DNA of 64,000 nucleotides from Furcasterigmium furcatum (lineage: Eukaryota > Ascomycota > Sordariomycetes > Glomerellales > Plectosphaerellaceae). Below the pieces are notes generated by a model. The model did no database searches, was not told where the DNA came from, and saw nothing but the letters and a program-made list of their open reading frames with translations. Location of the stretch: contig BCIA01000004.1 in NCBI GenBank assembly GCA_001599815.1, positions 2,940,082-3,004,081 on the forward strand, written 5' to 3'. Shown here one piece after another: positions 22,430 through 33,167 of the stretch. Positions within the stretch are counted from its first letter, which is position 1. Each line of letters opens with the position of its first letter. Made by a program: the position numbers and the translations under genes.

Positions 22430-23599
22430 CTAAATCTCCATAGCATCCTCCTCCCCTTCCGAAGCCTCGTTGACGAGTTCCGTCCACGATCGAGCCCTCT
22501 CGCTCACAGGGCTCGTCTTGGTGAGACCAATGCTCCCCATCAGCGCAACCTCCTCCGCCCACTCATCCGAATCCATTCCCGTTCCGAGGAACACGTCTCC
22601 CGGGTTCTCGATGGGCGACGCGGGACTCACGGGCAGGCCGAAGACAGGCATCCCCCTCCCGTCCGCGATGACGGCTAGCCTGCGCCGCGTCACATCCTCC
22701 CCTCCCGTGATCCCTTCGAGCTGGCGGTCCATCTGCACCTCCGCCTCGGCCTCCTCGTCCTCGACGTAGTCCATTGCCATATCCTCCGTCGGCAGGGAAG
22801 CGATGCTCTCCCCCGAAGACGACGAGGACGACGACCCGGAGAACCAGGAGGCCTCTTCAAATTCTTCCACGACAGGGCTCAGGGACGTGTCCGGCCCCTC
22901 GGCCTCCTGACGGTGCGAGAGCATCCCCAGAGCCGCGAGTTCCATCCTCACCGCGAGCCGCCGGCTCTCGTACAAGCGGTCCTCTTCCTCCCGCTCGCGG
23001 GCGCGGCGGCGCAAGTTGGCCACCACGTGGCATTGCGAGGGGGAGTCGCAATCCTTCTCGCAGGAGTGGGTGGCCGTGTCGAAGAGGTGAGCGCGGCGGG
23101 ATTCGTCCTCTCCGGGGGTGAGCGGGCCTGAGTCCGCCGGGGGCGCGGCACCTGCTACCGCGGGAAGGTTTCGCCGCCAGAAGCCCCGGGCCGCCCAGCC
23201 CTCGATGTCGAACGTGATGCCGCAGACGCCGGCGCGGCGGCGGGGGCGGCCACCGGTCCTGGTGCGCGAGTTGAGGCTGCAGCAGCGGTGGGAGCAGGAG
23301 AGGCAGCGGGATGTAACAGAGAGGCGGTAGGTTTTGTTGCAGACGTGGCAGGTCCAGAGCCACGGCTTGGGCGAGGGGTATGGCGGCGGGACTGCCGGTG
23401 TTGCTGGCGCTGTCTGGCCGGGGGATGGCGGCGGTAGGAGACGGAGGAGATGTGTGTCTATGGCGAGCTCGTGGAGTGAGACGAGGCGGAGAGATGTTGT
23501 CGGGTCCACGGGCGCTCCGGTTCGTGGAACTTGAGCCTCAAACCTGGGGGTGGCAGGCCAGTTCGGCAGCTGCAGGTGGAATTGTGTTGGAGGTGACAT
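22430..23599 (-). CDS. conserved-looking fungal protein with Cys cluster and acidic C-terminus, function unknown
   Basis: A single exon codes for 389 residues. Near residues 80-105 is a candidate zinc-binding cluster, WTCHVCNKTYRLSVTSRCLS then CSHRCC, with further Cys at CGITF and in SCEKDCDSPSQC. The middle is Arg/Glu-rich (RRRAREREEEDRLYESRRLA), and the C-terminal half holds a Ser run (SGSSSSSSSGES) and acidic stretches. There is no signal peptide or membrane helix. The start MSPPTQFHLQLPNWPATP is the first ATG of a long open frame, and codon use is typical. I recognise no named family; a nuclear or regulatory protein is only a guess. Confidence 0.75.
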   Translation of the reverse strand: MSPPTQFHLQLPNWPATPRFEAQVPRTGAPVDPTTSLRLVSLHELAIDTHLLRLLPPPSPGQTAPATPAVPPPYPSPKPWLWTCHVCNKTYRLSVTSRCLSCSHRCCSLNSRTRTGGRPRRRAGVCGITFDIEGWAARGFWRRNLPAVAGAAPPADSGPLTPGEDESRRAHLFDTATHSCEKDCDSPSQCHVVANLRRRAREREEEDRLYESRRLAVRMELAALGMLSHRQEAEGPDTSLSPVVEEFEEASWFSGSSSSSSSGESIASLPTEDMAMDYVEDEEAEAEVQMDRQLEGITGGEDVTRRRLAVIADGRGMPVFGLPVSPASPIENPGDVFLGTGMDSDEWAEEVALMGSIGLTKTSPVSERARSWTELVNEASEGEEDAMEI

Positions 23600-25819
23600 C
23601 TTGTTATATCGGTGCTGATTTGACGACGACTCTTGTCGTGATACGGCGGGTGCCCAAGCCGTGGGGCGTACGTTGTGCGAGGACCCTCCAGGAAAGTATC
23701 GAGGCCTGGAACTCTAACGTGAGGTAGATCCGAAGGAGACTGAAAAGATGAGGAAAAGGGAAACTGAAGTTCAGTCCGGCTGAGGCTGAGGATATATGAC
23801 CCGAAAGAGTCCGCTTTGTGGCAGCTGTAGCTCCTCACCAGAGAAGTAGAGGAATCAGCGCCGCGCGGGCTCTTCTCCGGGACGTATAAAATCGGAACGA
23901 TGAAAAATAGACCTCTGGATAACTCCGATTGTAGATGAAACGCACTCTTGGAAATCTCTCAGAAATCATAGACGAAGGAAGGCTGGAGAGAAAAAGGAAA
24001 AGCCTGGGGGGAAAAGTCTACAAGCAAGGAAAGGAAGTATCTACGAGAAGACTCAGGAACAAACTTTTCCAAAATTGTTGGGAAAGACGAAGAAAAGGAT
24101 ACAGTACTTGGTACTTGCCCTTTCGCACGAGAAGTCCATCCTCCTCAGACAACCGGCCGGCTTGCTTTCTCATCCGTCCTTTGAGTCAACTCCTGCAAAA
24201 CGTAGCCTCAAGGCGCCTCAGCCTTGTCCTGCCGGGTGACACACCGAACTCTAAGCCTGCAACGTGTTGCTCACATGGTGACACAAAGACTGCTGCCAAA
24301 CCCGTCCCAATTTGGTGGTACAGCCTCGTCTATCGCCTTCATCCGGCCGCATGGCCTTGATGTACGGCTGCCTTGTTCGGACCAAAACAATGGCGGATGG
24401 GCCAGTCGGGGGTTAAAGAAGAACCTTGTCTGCCGCAAGCAGGGGCCGGCTAGCTTTGTAGATTTGTCTTTGTCCGTAAGAAAGCCGTGGCCTCCTGCAG
24501 AACTGACAAAGGCGCTGGGTTTGAGGGCAGTGATGAAGATCTGGTGGCTTGGCAGTTCCCCTGACACTCGATACAACATCATCACTGGCCGGGGAAGAGA
24601 CTGATGAACGCAATGCAATATATTCAACTGACAGCAGCGAGGCCCCAAAACGGGGGCACGATCCGGGCACGCCCTAGCGCTACGTGTATCGCTCCTCGAC
24701 AACAACAACAACAACCGCAACCGCAACAACAACATCCATTACCCGACCCTCCACAGCATTTCCTACATCTCCATCATTCACTTCGTCATGTGTCGTCTGT
24801 CCCCTGTCCAACAATGCGCGCCTCGAAGGGGCGACGGAGGGAGAGGCACTCATATGACCGTCAGATGTTCGTCAAACTTGAAATCAACCACCACGCCGCC
24901 ACCGGTAGAGTCAGCGCCAGGAGGGTGTGCATCTCGCCGCGTCCAGGAATACAAGGCCACGGCAGGCGATGGCCCTCGACAACTGAAACAAACCCCATCA
25001 AAACATGATCCTCGATAAAAACAAAACATTGCAAATACAAAACGCCACAGCATGCCCAACTTTTCTGGCGCCTCCGCCGACCACTCAATGCACTGCCAAC
25101 ACCAAGTCGCTGGAGCCGCAGGCGAACACGCTTCTCTGAGCGCGGCCGCGTGGGTGTCCGCTGAAAGCGACCCGGATGACCGAGGCCTTGTATCAAGTGA
25201 CCGAGACACCGGGAACAGGATTACGAAGGGTATATCGTCGTTGCCGTCGCGGAGTCAGGCCCGAACCATCAAGTGATGGGGTTCGTCGAGCGGGCTGGTG
25301 AAGCCATCTAGACATGAAGTCATAACAGCATAATCATCGTCAAAACAGGTCGTTCTCCAGTACGTTGTCGACTGGAGCAGAGTAGGGTGTCTGGCGCGGG
25401 GGTGACGAAGCCCGGCCACGTCGTGAGATGGTTGCCCATACAGTGTGATCGTCTTGGGTGGAATCCTGGCCTCTGTTTCCTTCTGTTACTCCGCCGGTCA
25501 TTCCACACGACCGGGAGTCTGCCCGAGCCCTTCGACCACCGGCAATGAGACACCGATGATGAGAAAGTGAGCCCTGGCGGACTGGGAAAACCAATTATAA
25601 GCAGTACGTGAAAAAGAAGCCTGTCGACCGTGGAAATAAAACATGAAATGCGTGACAAGGAACCGATAGATGCTGCTGATAATGATGCGTTCCGAGCAGT
25701 GTTTCTCGCTCGGGCTCGTAGAATTTCGTGGCCTCTATACGTCGAGTCTCATGAGTCGTGTCCTCGTATTGGGTCGAGGTGTAGATGCATTAGGCGACAA
25801 CCTGGCCTCCGAAGCAGGC
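23600..25819. other. 2.2-kb spacer without recognised gene
   Basis: Only short or overlapping open frames occur. A CAA/CAG-type microsatellite lies at about 24700-24740. The left end holds the promoter of the gene starting at 23599, and the right end holds the 3' UTR of the RRM/R3H gene. Confidence 0.5.
24700..24740. repeat. CAA-rich microsatellite
   Basis: An interrupted run of CAA/CCGCAA triplets. It is probably noncoding, as no supported exon covers it. Confidence 0.8.
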
Positions 25820-27812
25820 TCAGTGATACCGCGCTCCGCCGGCGCCGATGCGAGCGCCGCTGTCGGAGGAGTCTGCAGCAGGCGTTAGCTTCAGCGTGCT
25901 ACAGGGCGGACACGCGGGAATTCTCACCACTCCCGCGTTGGGCGTGGCCGTTGGCCCTGTTGCGCGCACCGAAACCGGCCGAAGTCTCCCATTCAGGACC
26001 TCGAGGCTGCCTCTCAGGCACGTTCGCGCCGCGGTTGTTCGCGCCGGCCCCGGGGCGCTGGCTGCCGATAGCACCAGGCGCATTCCTTGGCTGGGCATGA
26101 GGCGCAGGCTCGAAGGATCCAAGGTTCAGACCAGCCAACGAGTTCAGCAGGCTGTTCTCGCCTGTAGTGCCGGGGGTACCGGCGGTGCCAGGGGTTGTCG
26201 GGGTCAGATTAGGAGTGGCCAGAGAGCTGTTCTGGTTCAGACCACTGGCGTACTCGCTGTAGCGCGCGACCCCGTTGCCGGTAGGCGGCATGCTGCCCAT
26301 GCCGTTGTTGACAGCCGTGAGGTAGCTCGAGGACGAGGCCGAGGGGCTAGGGCTGAAAGAACGCAGGTCTGCAAAGCTCTTCGCAGCTCGCAGGTTGGCC
26401 AGGCCAGGGCCCTCCGGGCTTCCCGGGAGCTCCAAGGTCGGGCCTTGCCTTCCCAGCATGTGGGAGTAGTTGTTGGTCACCGCCCGAGACTCGCGATCCG
26501 CGGCGAAGTCGAACGTGGCAGCCCGGCTCAGTCCCTTCTTGTGGTAGTCCAACCCGACGGCAGGGACGGTGTGCATTTGGGAGGTGGGCGAGGGAAGCTG
26601 GCGCTTCACAACATGGATCTGGCGCGAATCCGCTTCACCGACGGACTGGTGCTCGAGTCCCATGTGATGTGCGAGAATGTGGATCTGTCGGCGCTGCTCG
26701 GGGGCGACCGTGGCGGGGAAGATGAGAATCTCTCGGTTGTTGTCCTGCTTGAACAGGGTGAGCTGCGTGTAGAACTCGAGGGTCTCGGGGTCGTTGAGGT
26801 TGACATCTCCTGTGACGCAGAGTTAGCAGCTGGCATTACTCAACAAGAACCGCGACGAGACGAACCAAGGGCACCGCCGCGACCTTGGGCGGAAGACATG
26901 CTGTTCAGGGTGGAGATGGAAGGCTGCTGATGCAGCATCGGTGCACGATGCTGCTCCTCGAGCTGCCCACGCCTCTCTCGCTTTTCTCTCTCGATCCGCT
27001 CGCGCTCCGCCTCGGGCAACATCTTCTTGTACTCCACACGAAGCTTCCGGCCGTGCACATCGAGGCCGTTCATGGCGTCGATGACAATCTTGGTGTCTTC
27101 GGGCGAGGAGAAGTTGGCGAAGGCGAGGCCGCGGAACACGCCGTTGTCGAAGTGGTAGTTGAAAGCGTAAGGCTGAGGCAGGTGCATCTCGGTCATCATG
27201 CTGGCGAGAGTCTCGCGACGGACGGCGAAAGGGATGTTCTTGATGACGATGGCAGTGGGGATCAGCTGCTCCTCGCCCTGTCCGCCGCGCATATCGTGCT
27301 GTCCCTGGTTGTAACGCATGTCGTTGCCACCACCGGGCATCGGGCTGGGACTCATGGCATAGGGCATGCCCATAGCCCCTTGGTCCGTCCAGGTCTGCTA
27401 CCAGTCAGCATATCTTTTGCAGATGTTTCCGAGGGAGAGGGATGCTTACGGTCGGAATAGGCACGCGCCGGTTGACGTTCCTCTGCCTGCTGGTGCCGTT
27501 CATGGCACCGTTGACGGTAGCCACACTGGCAGGGTTATACGTCCATTGCGCGTTGTCGGGCATGAACCCTCCAGGCATGCCGCCCTGCTGGCCCAGCTGA
27601 TCCAGGCCTCTCTGGTTGTATCCGCCGTGCATGCGATCAGTGGTGTAGAGAGCGGCAGAGCCCAGAGGGGCTTCGAATGGTCGCTGGCTCTGTCTGGGTA
27701 GCGAGAGGCCCGACTGGAAACCGCCGCCAGCACCGAGATACGGCCTCGAGGTGCTGGGCGAGCGGTTTGGAGGAGCGTTGTAGTCGAGATACATGTCGTG
27801 CTGTTGACTCAT
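25820..27812 (-). CDS. PIN4: Pin4/Cip-type RNA-binding protein (RRM + R3H)
   Basis: Four exons: 27812-27450, 27394-26866, 26809-25928 and 25872-25820, giving 608 residues. A low-complexity Gln/Gly/Pro N-terminus precedes an RRM at about 160-240 (IVIKNIPFAVRRETLASMM as RNP2 region, GVFRGLAFANFSSPED as RNP1). A basic helix follows (LPEAERERIEREKRERRGQ). Then comes an R3H-like domain (DVNLNDPETLEFYTQL ... FPATVAPEQRRQIHILAHHM). The C-terminus is Ser/Gly/Pro-rich and disordered. This order matches yeast Pin4 and fission yeast Cip1/Cip2, cytoplasmic mRNA-binding proteins linked to DNA-damage and stress control and phosphorylated on S/T-rich tails. The last exon is 53 nt. Skipping the last splice would end the protein a few residues differently (SRVSAL). 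Confidence 0.93.
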
Positions 27813-30800
27813 GATGAGCTCGAGGTAGATGTGGTTTCGGGGCGGGACTTGTCACAAGCCGTTGTGATAGGCCCGACACAGGATGAAAAGGGGCGGCGAT
27901 GCAGATTCGACGCGGCAACAAGCAGCACGGGAGATGCAGCGAGTCGGGAGTGGAGAAATCTTCGAAGAAGCCGAGAGCTAGAGATGCACGATGTCGCGGT
28001 CTGGCACGCGGTCGTACGTCTCGTCCGTTCGCTGGTGCGTCCGTCGTGCAGGTCTCTGGGGTCGGGATGGGGAGAATCGCAATGCAGGTAACCGCAGGTC
28101 GCACGTTGCCGGCAGCCTCCTGAGGAGAAGGATCGACGGGGCCTGCAGTCGTCAACTGGCCGTGGAGATTTGTTGAGCTAGATGGACCGGTGAGGGCCTC
28201 CGAGATGCGTCGTACGTCGTTAGATGGGAGCGGGTGGGAGATGCCGTTCAAATACGACGCGATGGCAAGAGTTGAGAAGAGGGACGTCGAGGAATCGCTT
28301 CTGATACGCTGCTTTCGCCTGATGTCGAAGTGACCATGCAAGAGGGAGAACAGACCACAAGCTGAACACTCCACCACGGAGCAGCCAACGAGGAAAGGGG
28401 ACGAGGCGGCAGGACGTGTGGCGGCAAAAGGGGTGACAACCGATGACCGAATTCGCAGGAAATTTCTGTGCCGCGGGAGGTTCTTGTGACCAGATGAGTG
28501 GCCGAAGGAACCAGGACGGCGGTTGGGAACGAGTCAGCCTATCCGCGGTGTCTGCAAGACGTAGAAAATGCAAACCAGCCCGTCCGTCGGGGACGAGTCA
28601 AGAGTGCATATAGGTACGTGTCGGAGGGAGGAGGATGGACTGGCGTGGGCCGCAGGTACGATACGGTGCAATACACCGCCGGGAGGGGAGGGGATGAGAG
28701 GATGGGGGTGGGAGGAGGAGGGAGAGGAGGAATGTCGAGGAGGCAAGCTTTCGTGTGTTTTCCCCCGAATGCCGGTGGTGGTGGTAGTGGTGGTGTTTGT
28801 GAGGCAGAGGAGGAGAGTGGATGAGTGGTAGGTTTTTTTTCGCTCTCCCGCCGGGCCAGACTGTATTGGGTTTGGCTGGCTGGGGTTGGGGGAGGAGTGG
28901 GCCGGACACCGGTGGATGGGAGGTGCCGCTGCCTGAGTTGAAGGTGGCCGGGGAAGGAGAGAGCAGCGGTGCGGTGCGGTGCCTGCCCGGTCCATCACAA
29001 CAAGCACGAGACACACCGGTACAGTGCGCAGGTGTGTGGCGGTGCTCCATGTGGCTCGGCGGTTGGGAGACTTTTCCCATGGCGACCCTCCTAAACGACT
29101 CAAACACAGCCCAGTTTCCGCATTTCCAGCCACACAAATGCCCCGCACGCCGCGTCGACGCCATCAGGTTCACACTGTCCCTCCATTGGTGGGTCGCCTG
29201 ATGAACGCCCTGCAGCACGTTGTCTCTCTCCCAGAGTCCTCCTGTGTTTTTGTGTCCCATGTTTTGTGCTGTGCGCCTCCACTGAACCTACTCTTCCTCC
29301 TGGCAAGGCAACGCAACGGCTGACCGACTTGACTGGCTAGTGGATGCCGGCTGGGTCTCTCCTTTTCTTCACCATCGATCCCCCCACCCTCACCACTGTC
29401 GTCACTCTTCGAGTCTTCAGTTCGGGTTCATCTCGAGATTGGCTGGTCAGGTCAATCTCTCGACGACCAGGACCTGAGTCGCGCAGACCAGGAAGACACA
29501 GCAGAAACATCTCTGACACCCTTGGTGCAGTGCGCCCTCTCGTGTTCTCTTCAGCGAGCACGCGCCGTCGTCATCTCAGGACGGGTGGTCTTGGGTTCCC
29601 CTCACCGCGTCCTTCTCGAATCATGTTCGAGACCTTCGTGGCCACTGCCTCCGCCCTGTCACCCAAGACCCAGAAGCCCCTGAGACTATCGACAAGGGGC
29701 GGGCTCGCTCGCTCAATGGGCCGCTCGCGATCCGACCGTACCAACGGCTTGGTTCGGGAGGCAAATGCCATGCCACCTCAGCTCCCCCGGTCGATGCCCC
29801 TGACTCCCTCCTTGCGACCTCGTGCCGCATCCACCTTTCATCATTCCCACCGGAAGGCTGCCGGGACATTACGACTCTTGGCGCCGGTGACTTCGACGCC
29901 GTCCTGTGGCCGTTTTCTTGCTGATTGCGATAGACTCCCTCGCCTGCAGTCGGGCACGCGAGATGCTCGATATTACTTACATATATGTATTGCTCACGGC
30001 CCAACACGAGACTAGAGAACGTTAGGCCATGTGCTTCGCTTCGCTTCGGGGCCAACCGTCACAAATCCCCAAAAGCCCCAGGCGGGCCGCGCCAGAGCTT
30101 CCCTCCCCTGAACCCCTATTTTTCCCTCGTCGCTCACACACGCGGCCCCTGCGTTCAATGTCGCCGACCCCTTGCCTCCCGTCCTTTTCGCCGCATCCCG
30201 CTGCAACAGTCGACCACCGCATGAGACGCCGCAATCTCAATCCTTCTGCACCTGTCGATAGCGCCAAACACCTTTCGTCCATATTGCTGCATGCTTTACA
30301 TGAAGGATATTTTATCTGCCACGGCAGCCTTTGTGGCAGTCGTCCCTTGAAACCTTCGTGCGTTCTCAAGATGTCCGATCAGCTGACATGTCACCTGGGC
30401 GGTCCCTTCGAGAACATCACGGACCCAGCGCAGCGGGGCCCATCTGGAGGCTCGATCACCTTTCTCACCACTTCAGTGCAACCTCGTGTGTACTCTCTGT
30501 CTCTCGAGCATGGCACATGTGTAAGACCTCGTGCCCTGCTTGTTGCATGTGCAACCCCGATATCTCGCCCTCGATGAGACAGGTCTTGCTCTACATCGGC
30601 GAACACCCATCGGCGTTCGGGGCTTGTTTGGGCATTACCAACGATGACGGATGGCTGAAGCGAGCCAGTGGTGGCTTGTCCCGGGCTGATGTGCCTGAAT
30701 CCCTAATTCAGTGTCATGCCGTCATCAAGTCGACTGAAAACTGAGCCATTCGGGAGTCGTAGTCCATCTCTGGCACCCACCGTGACTTCCGGGCTACCGA

Positions 30801-31014
30801 ACTTGGCATGAGGCCTTCTCCGCCTCTCATGGAGATCTCGTGAGAGTCAGGAACCGGCCAATCACCGATCCTTACTATAACTGTTTCCCGCAGGTGAATC
30901 AGGTCATGGGATCTTCAAACCGATCGTAAATTGTCGTTTCTCTAACGGACAAACCCATTATTTCCCTTCCTCTAAGAATGAATAGCAGCAAACACGAACG
31001 GATGGGACGGAAAA
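27813..31014. promoter_or_regulatory. 3.2-kb gene-free stretch upstream of the RRM/R3H gene
   Basis: Long pyrimidine- and purine-biased tracts occur (purine-rich on plus at about 28690-28810). Several open frames of 120-220 codons overlap on both strands, but they lack motifs and are rich in Arg/Ser/Pro, as expected from GC-rich noncoding DNA. A long 5' leader, possibly with introns, for the gene starting at 27812 is the likeliest content. Confidence 0.5.
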
Positions 31015-32112
31015 TCAAACGCTCAGGGGGTCCATCTTGCTCGCGCCGTATCGCTGCTCCCAGTCCATCAGCTGCTCCACGGAAATATCATTACCACCGC
31101 ACACCAGCAGCACCACCTTGGAGTCCCCGTCCACCTTGCGCCGGAGGACCTGCTCGAGCAGGCCCTCCATGCACAACGCGATGGCGACGCCGGCGGTCAA
31201 CTCGACCATGAGCCTCTCCTTGCGCGCCAGAAACAGGCAGCCCCTGGCGGCGTCGGCGTCCGAGAGCACGGCACTGACCACGTTCGGCCGCTGCGCGTAC
31301 TCGAACGTCTTCTCCGCCACGGTCGCCACGCCCAGGCTGCGCGCCTGGGACGTCACCTTCTCCAGCGTCAGCAGCCTGCCCGCCTTGAGCGAGCGGTTCA
31401 GCGAGTCGGCGCCCCGCGTCTCCATCGCCACGACGGAGACGTCGTCCTGCCACCCGATCTTGTCGAGGTACCCGACGATGCCGTTGAATAGCCCGCCGCC
31501 GCCGACGCTGCACACGACGGCGTCGGGCTTCTCGCCGCCCATCTGCCCCACGATCTCATGCATGACGGTCGAGTTGCCCTCCCAGACGTCCGGGTGGTCG
31601 AAGGGCGGGACGTACACGCCATCCGGGTCGGAGGGGAGGACGTGCATTTTGAGATGCTTGTCGGCATCCATGACGCTGTCGCCGATCTGGATTACCTGGC
31701 TGGCACCCTCGGCCTCGAGGCGGGCGACGAGCGCCGCGCTCGTGCAGGTCGGCACGACGACGGTGGCCTCGTAGCCGAGGGCGCGGGCGGCGACCACGCA
31801 CGCGATGCCGGCATTGCCCCCGGAGGAGGCGTAGAAGTGCGGGTGCTTCCCGGCGGCCTCGCTCTCGCGGATGCGGCAGAGGAGGTAGTTGCCGATGCCC
31901 CTTGATTTGAAGGAGCCCGAGGGTTGGAGATTGTCGAGCTTGAGAAAGATTCTGCTTCTACGATTTAGAAATCCGGTATCTCAGGGAGGGGCTGAGCGGG
32001 AGACTGGTGCTCGGGCTCCGGTTGTGAACACGTACCATCCCGCGGCCTTGGAGAGGGGGCCCGACTCGATCAGGGGCGTGGTGACCCAGGGCTGACGGCG
32101 GTCGATGGTCAT
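31015..32112 (-). CDS. PLP-dependent L-serine/L-threonine dehydratase
   Basis: Two exons: 32112-32036 and 31954-31015, giving 338 residues. Fold type II PLP enzyme: PSGSFKSRGIGNY holds the Schiff-base Lys42, SSGGNAGIA binds the phosphate-side/carboxylate, SVGGGGLFNG is the glycine loop that grips the PLP phosphate, and VCGGNDIS is near the C-terminus. It turns serine (or threonine) into pyruvate (or 2-oxobutyrate) and ammonia in the cytosol. It lacks the regulatory ACT-like domain of biosynthetic threonine deaminase, so it is a catabolic type. The start MTIDRRQPWVTTPLIES fits family N-termini. The acceptor of the only intron is odd: of three AGs in TAGAAGCAG, only the middle one avoids a stop and gives GCRIFLKLDN. 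Confidence 0.93.
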
Positions 32113-32621
32113 CTTCGAGGCTGCTAAGGGGCAGTCAAGGGACCAAGGGGCTGTGAGGGCTCGTGTGTGTATACGGGAGGGGTGAGCAACGGTAAGTCCT
32201 TGCAGAAGATGTAAGGGGTGGCTGGTCTGATACAAGGTAGTGTTGGCTGGACTGGATAACGGGAGAAGCGCAGGACCTGATGGCACCAAGGCCCGGGGCA
32301 GGTCTGGTATTTGAGCCCCAGAGCTTATCAGTGCCACATCCACGCCAGCAGCAACAAGCTCGAGATTTTCATGTTCACGTCAGACATGGAGGCCAGCCAC
32401 GACAAGATACGACATAGCGGGCCCGGAATCCTGGGGCTCGGGAGCTCTTCCGTGCGCCGTCGGCGTTTTGTGCCGGTGTTTGCCGTCCTCCGTCCCCCTC
32501 TCTGCGGGCGCTCATTGGTCCTGGCCGTCCGAATCGAGAAGGTCTGTTATCTTGACGCCATCCGGCGCCAAACCTATTACCCCATACTTACCCTATACTT
32601 CCTCCACTTTTACCCTATAAC
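32113..32621. other. dehydratase promoter spacer
   Basis: Nothing coding is recognised. AT-rich pyrimidine tracts lie at about 32570-32630. Confidence 0.45.
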
Positions 32622-33167
32622 TTACCCCATTGATCCACGGGCGAGACGAAGCGGCCGCTGCGGTCTTCGATCTGTTGAGGCGCGCGTGCGCGGGCCAAGC
32701 GGATGCGGCAGTTGGAGCACGCGGTGAGCCTGCAGGATGATGGTCAGGGGCTGGCTGGCGGGCGGGGAGGTCTGGACGCCGGGCGAGACACCGAGAAAGT
32801 CCCGGGGGCCAGGTATCGTGAGATTCACGACAGGGGAGGGGGCGGCGGTGAAGGGTTTCTGACCGTCACGGGACACGTTCTGGGTGTCATGTGGTGTAGC
32901 CAGGTGAGCTGAAGCCATCGTGAGCTTTTCGGTGTGGACCGGGTGCCGGACCTCCGTGGTGGTGTCCGTCTGTGGGAGATTGGGAATGTGATGGACGTTG
33001 AGGTTCCCCAGATCGAGGCGCACCGATGTGACCTGCTTCCACACCATCTCGTCTTCCTAGTGCGAACGGGAGATCAACAGGTCTGGGTGGTGGGCACTCG
33101 AGATGATCTCCTCTTCCTCCTCGATGGTACTTACGAATCCCCGGGAACTGCCCAACATGGTATGCAT
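32622..33167 (-). CDS. possible small protein of unknown function
   Basis: Possible two-exon gene, 33167-33135 and 33056-32622, giving 155 residues. A GTAAGT donor and CACTAG acceptor join MHTMLGSSRGF to EDEMVWKQVTSVRLDLGNLN in frame. No signal peptide, membrane helix or known motif is seen; the second half is Pro-rich. The composition of the first half looks protein-like and the splice signals are good, but nothing else supports it. It could be a fragment of a decayed larger gene reaching to about 33490. Confidence 0.3.

Noticed and set aside
24604..25008. Frame with poly-Gln from the CAA microsatellite
   Set aside because: The openness comes from the repeat; no start context or conserved sequence beyond it.
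25848..26930. Plus-strand frame of 360 codons
   Set aside because: It is the shadow of the RRM/R3H gene exon on the other strand.
28534..29260. Open frames of about 200 codons on the minus strand
   Set aside because: Two overlapping frames have Pro/Ser/His-rich content, no motif, no splice partner, and strong base bias explains the openness.
29344..30015. Plus-strand frame of 223 codons
   Set aside because: Arg/Ser/Pro-rich, without domain or signal; both strands are equally open here, so it looks like GC-rich noncoding DNA.
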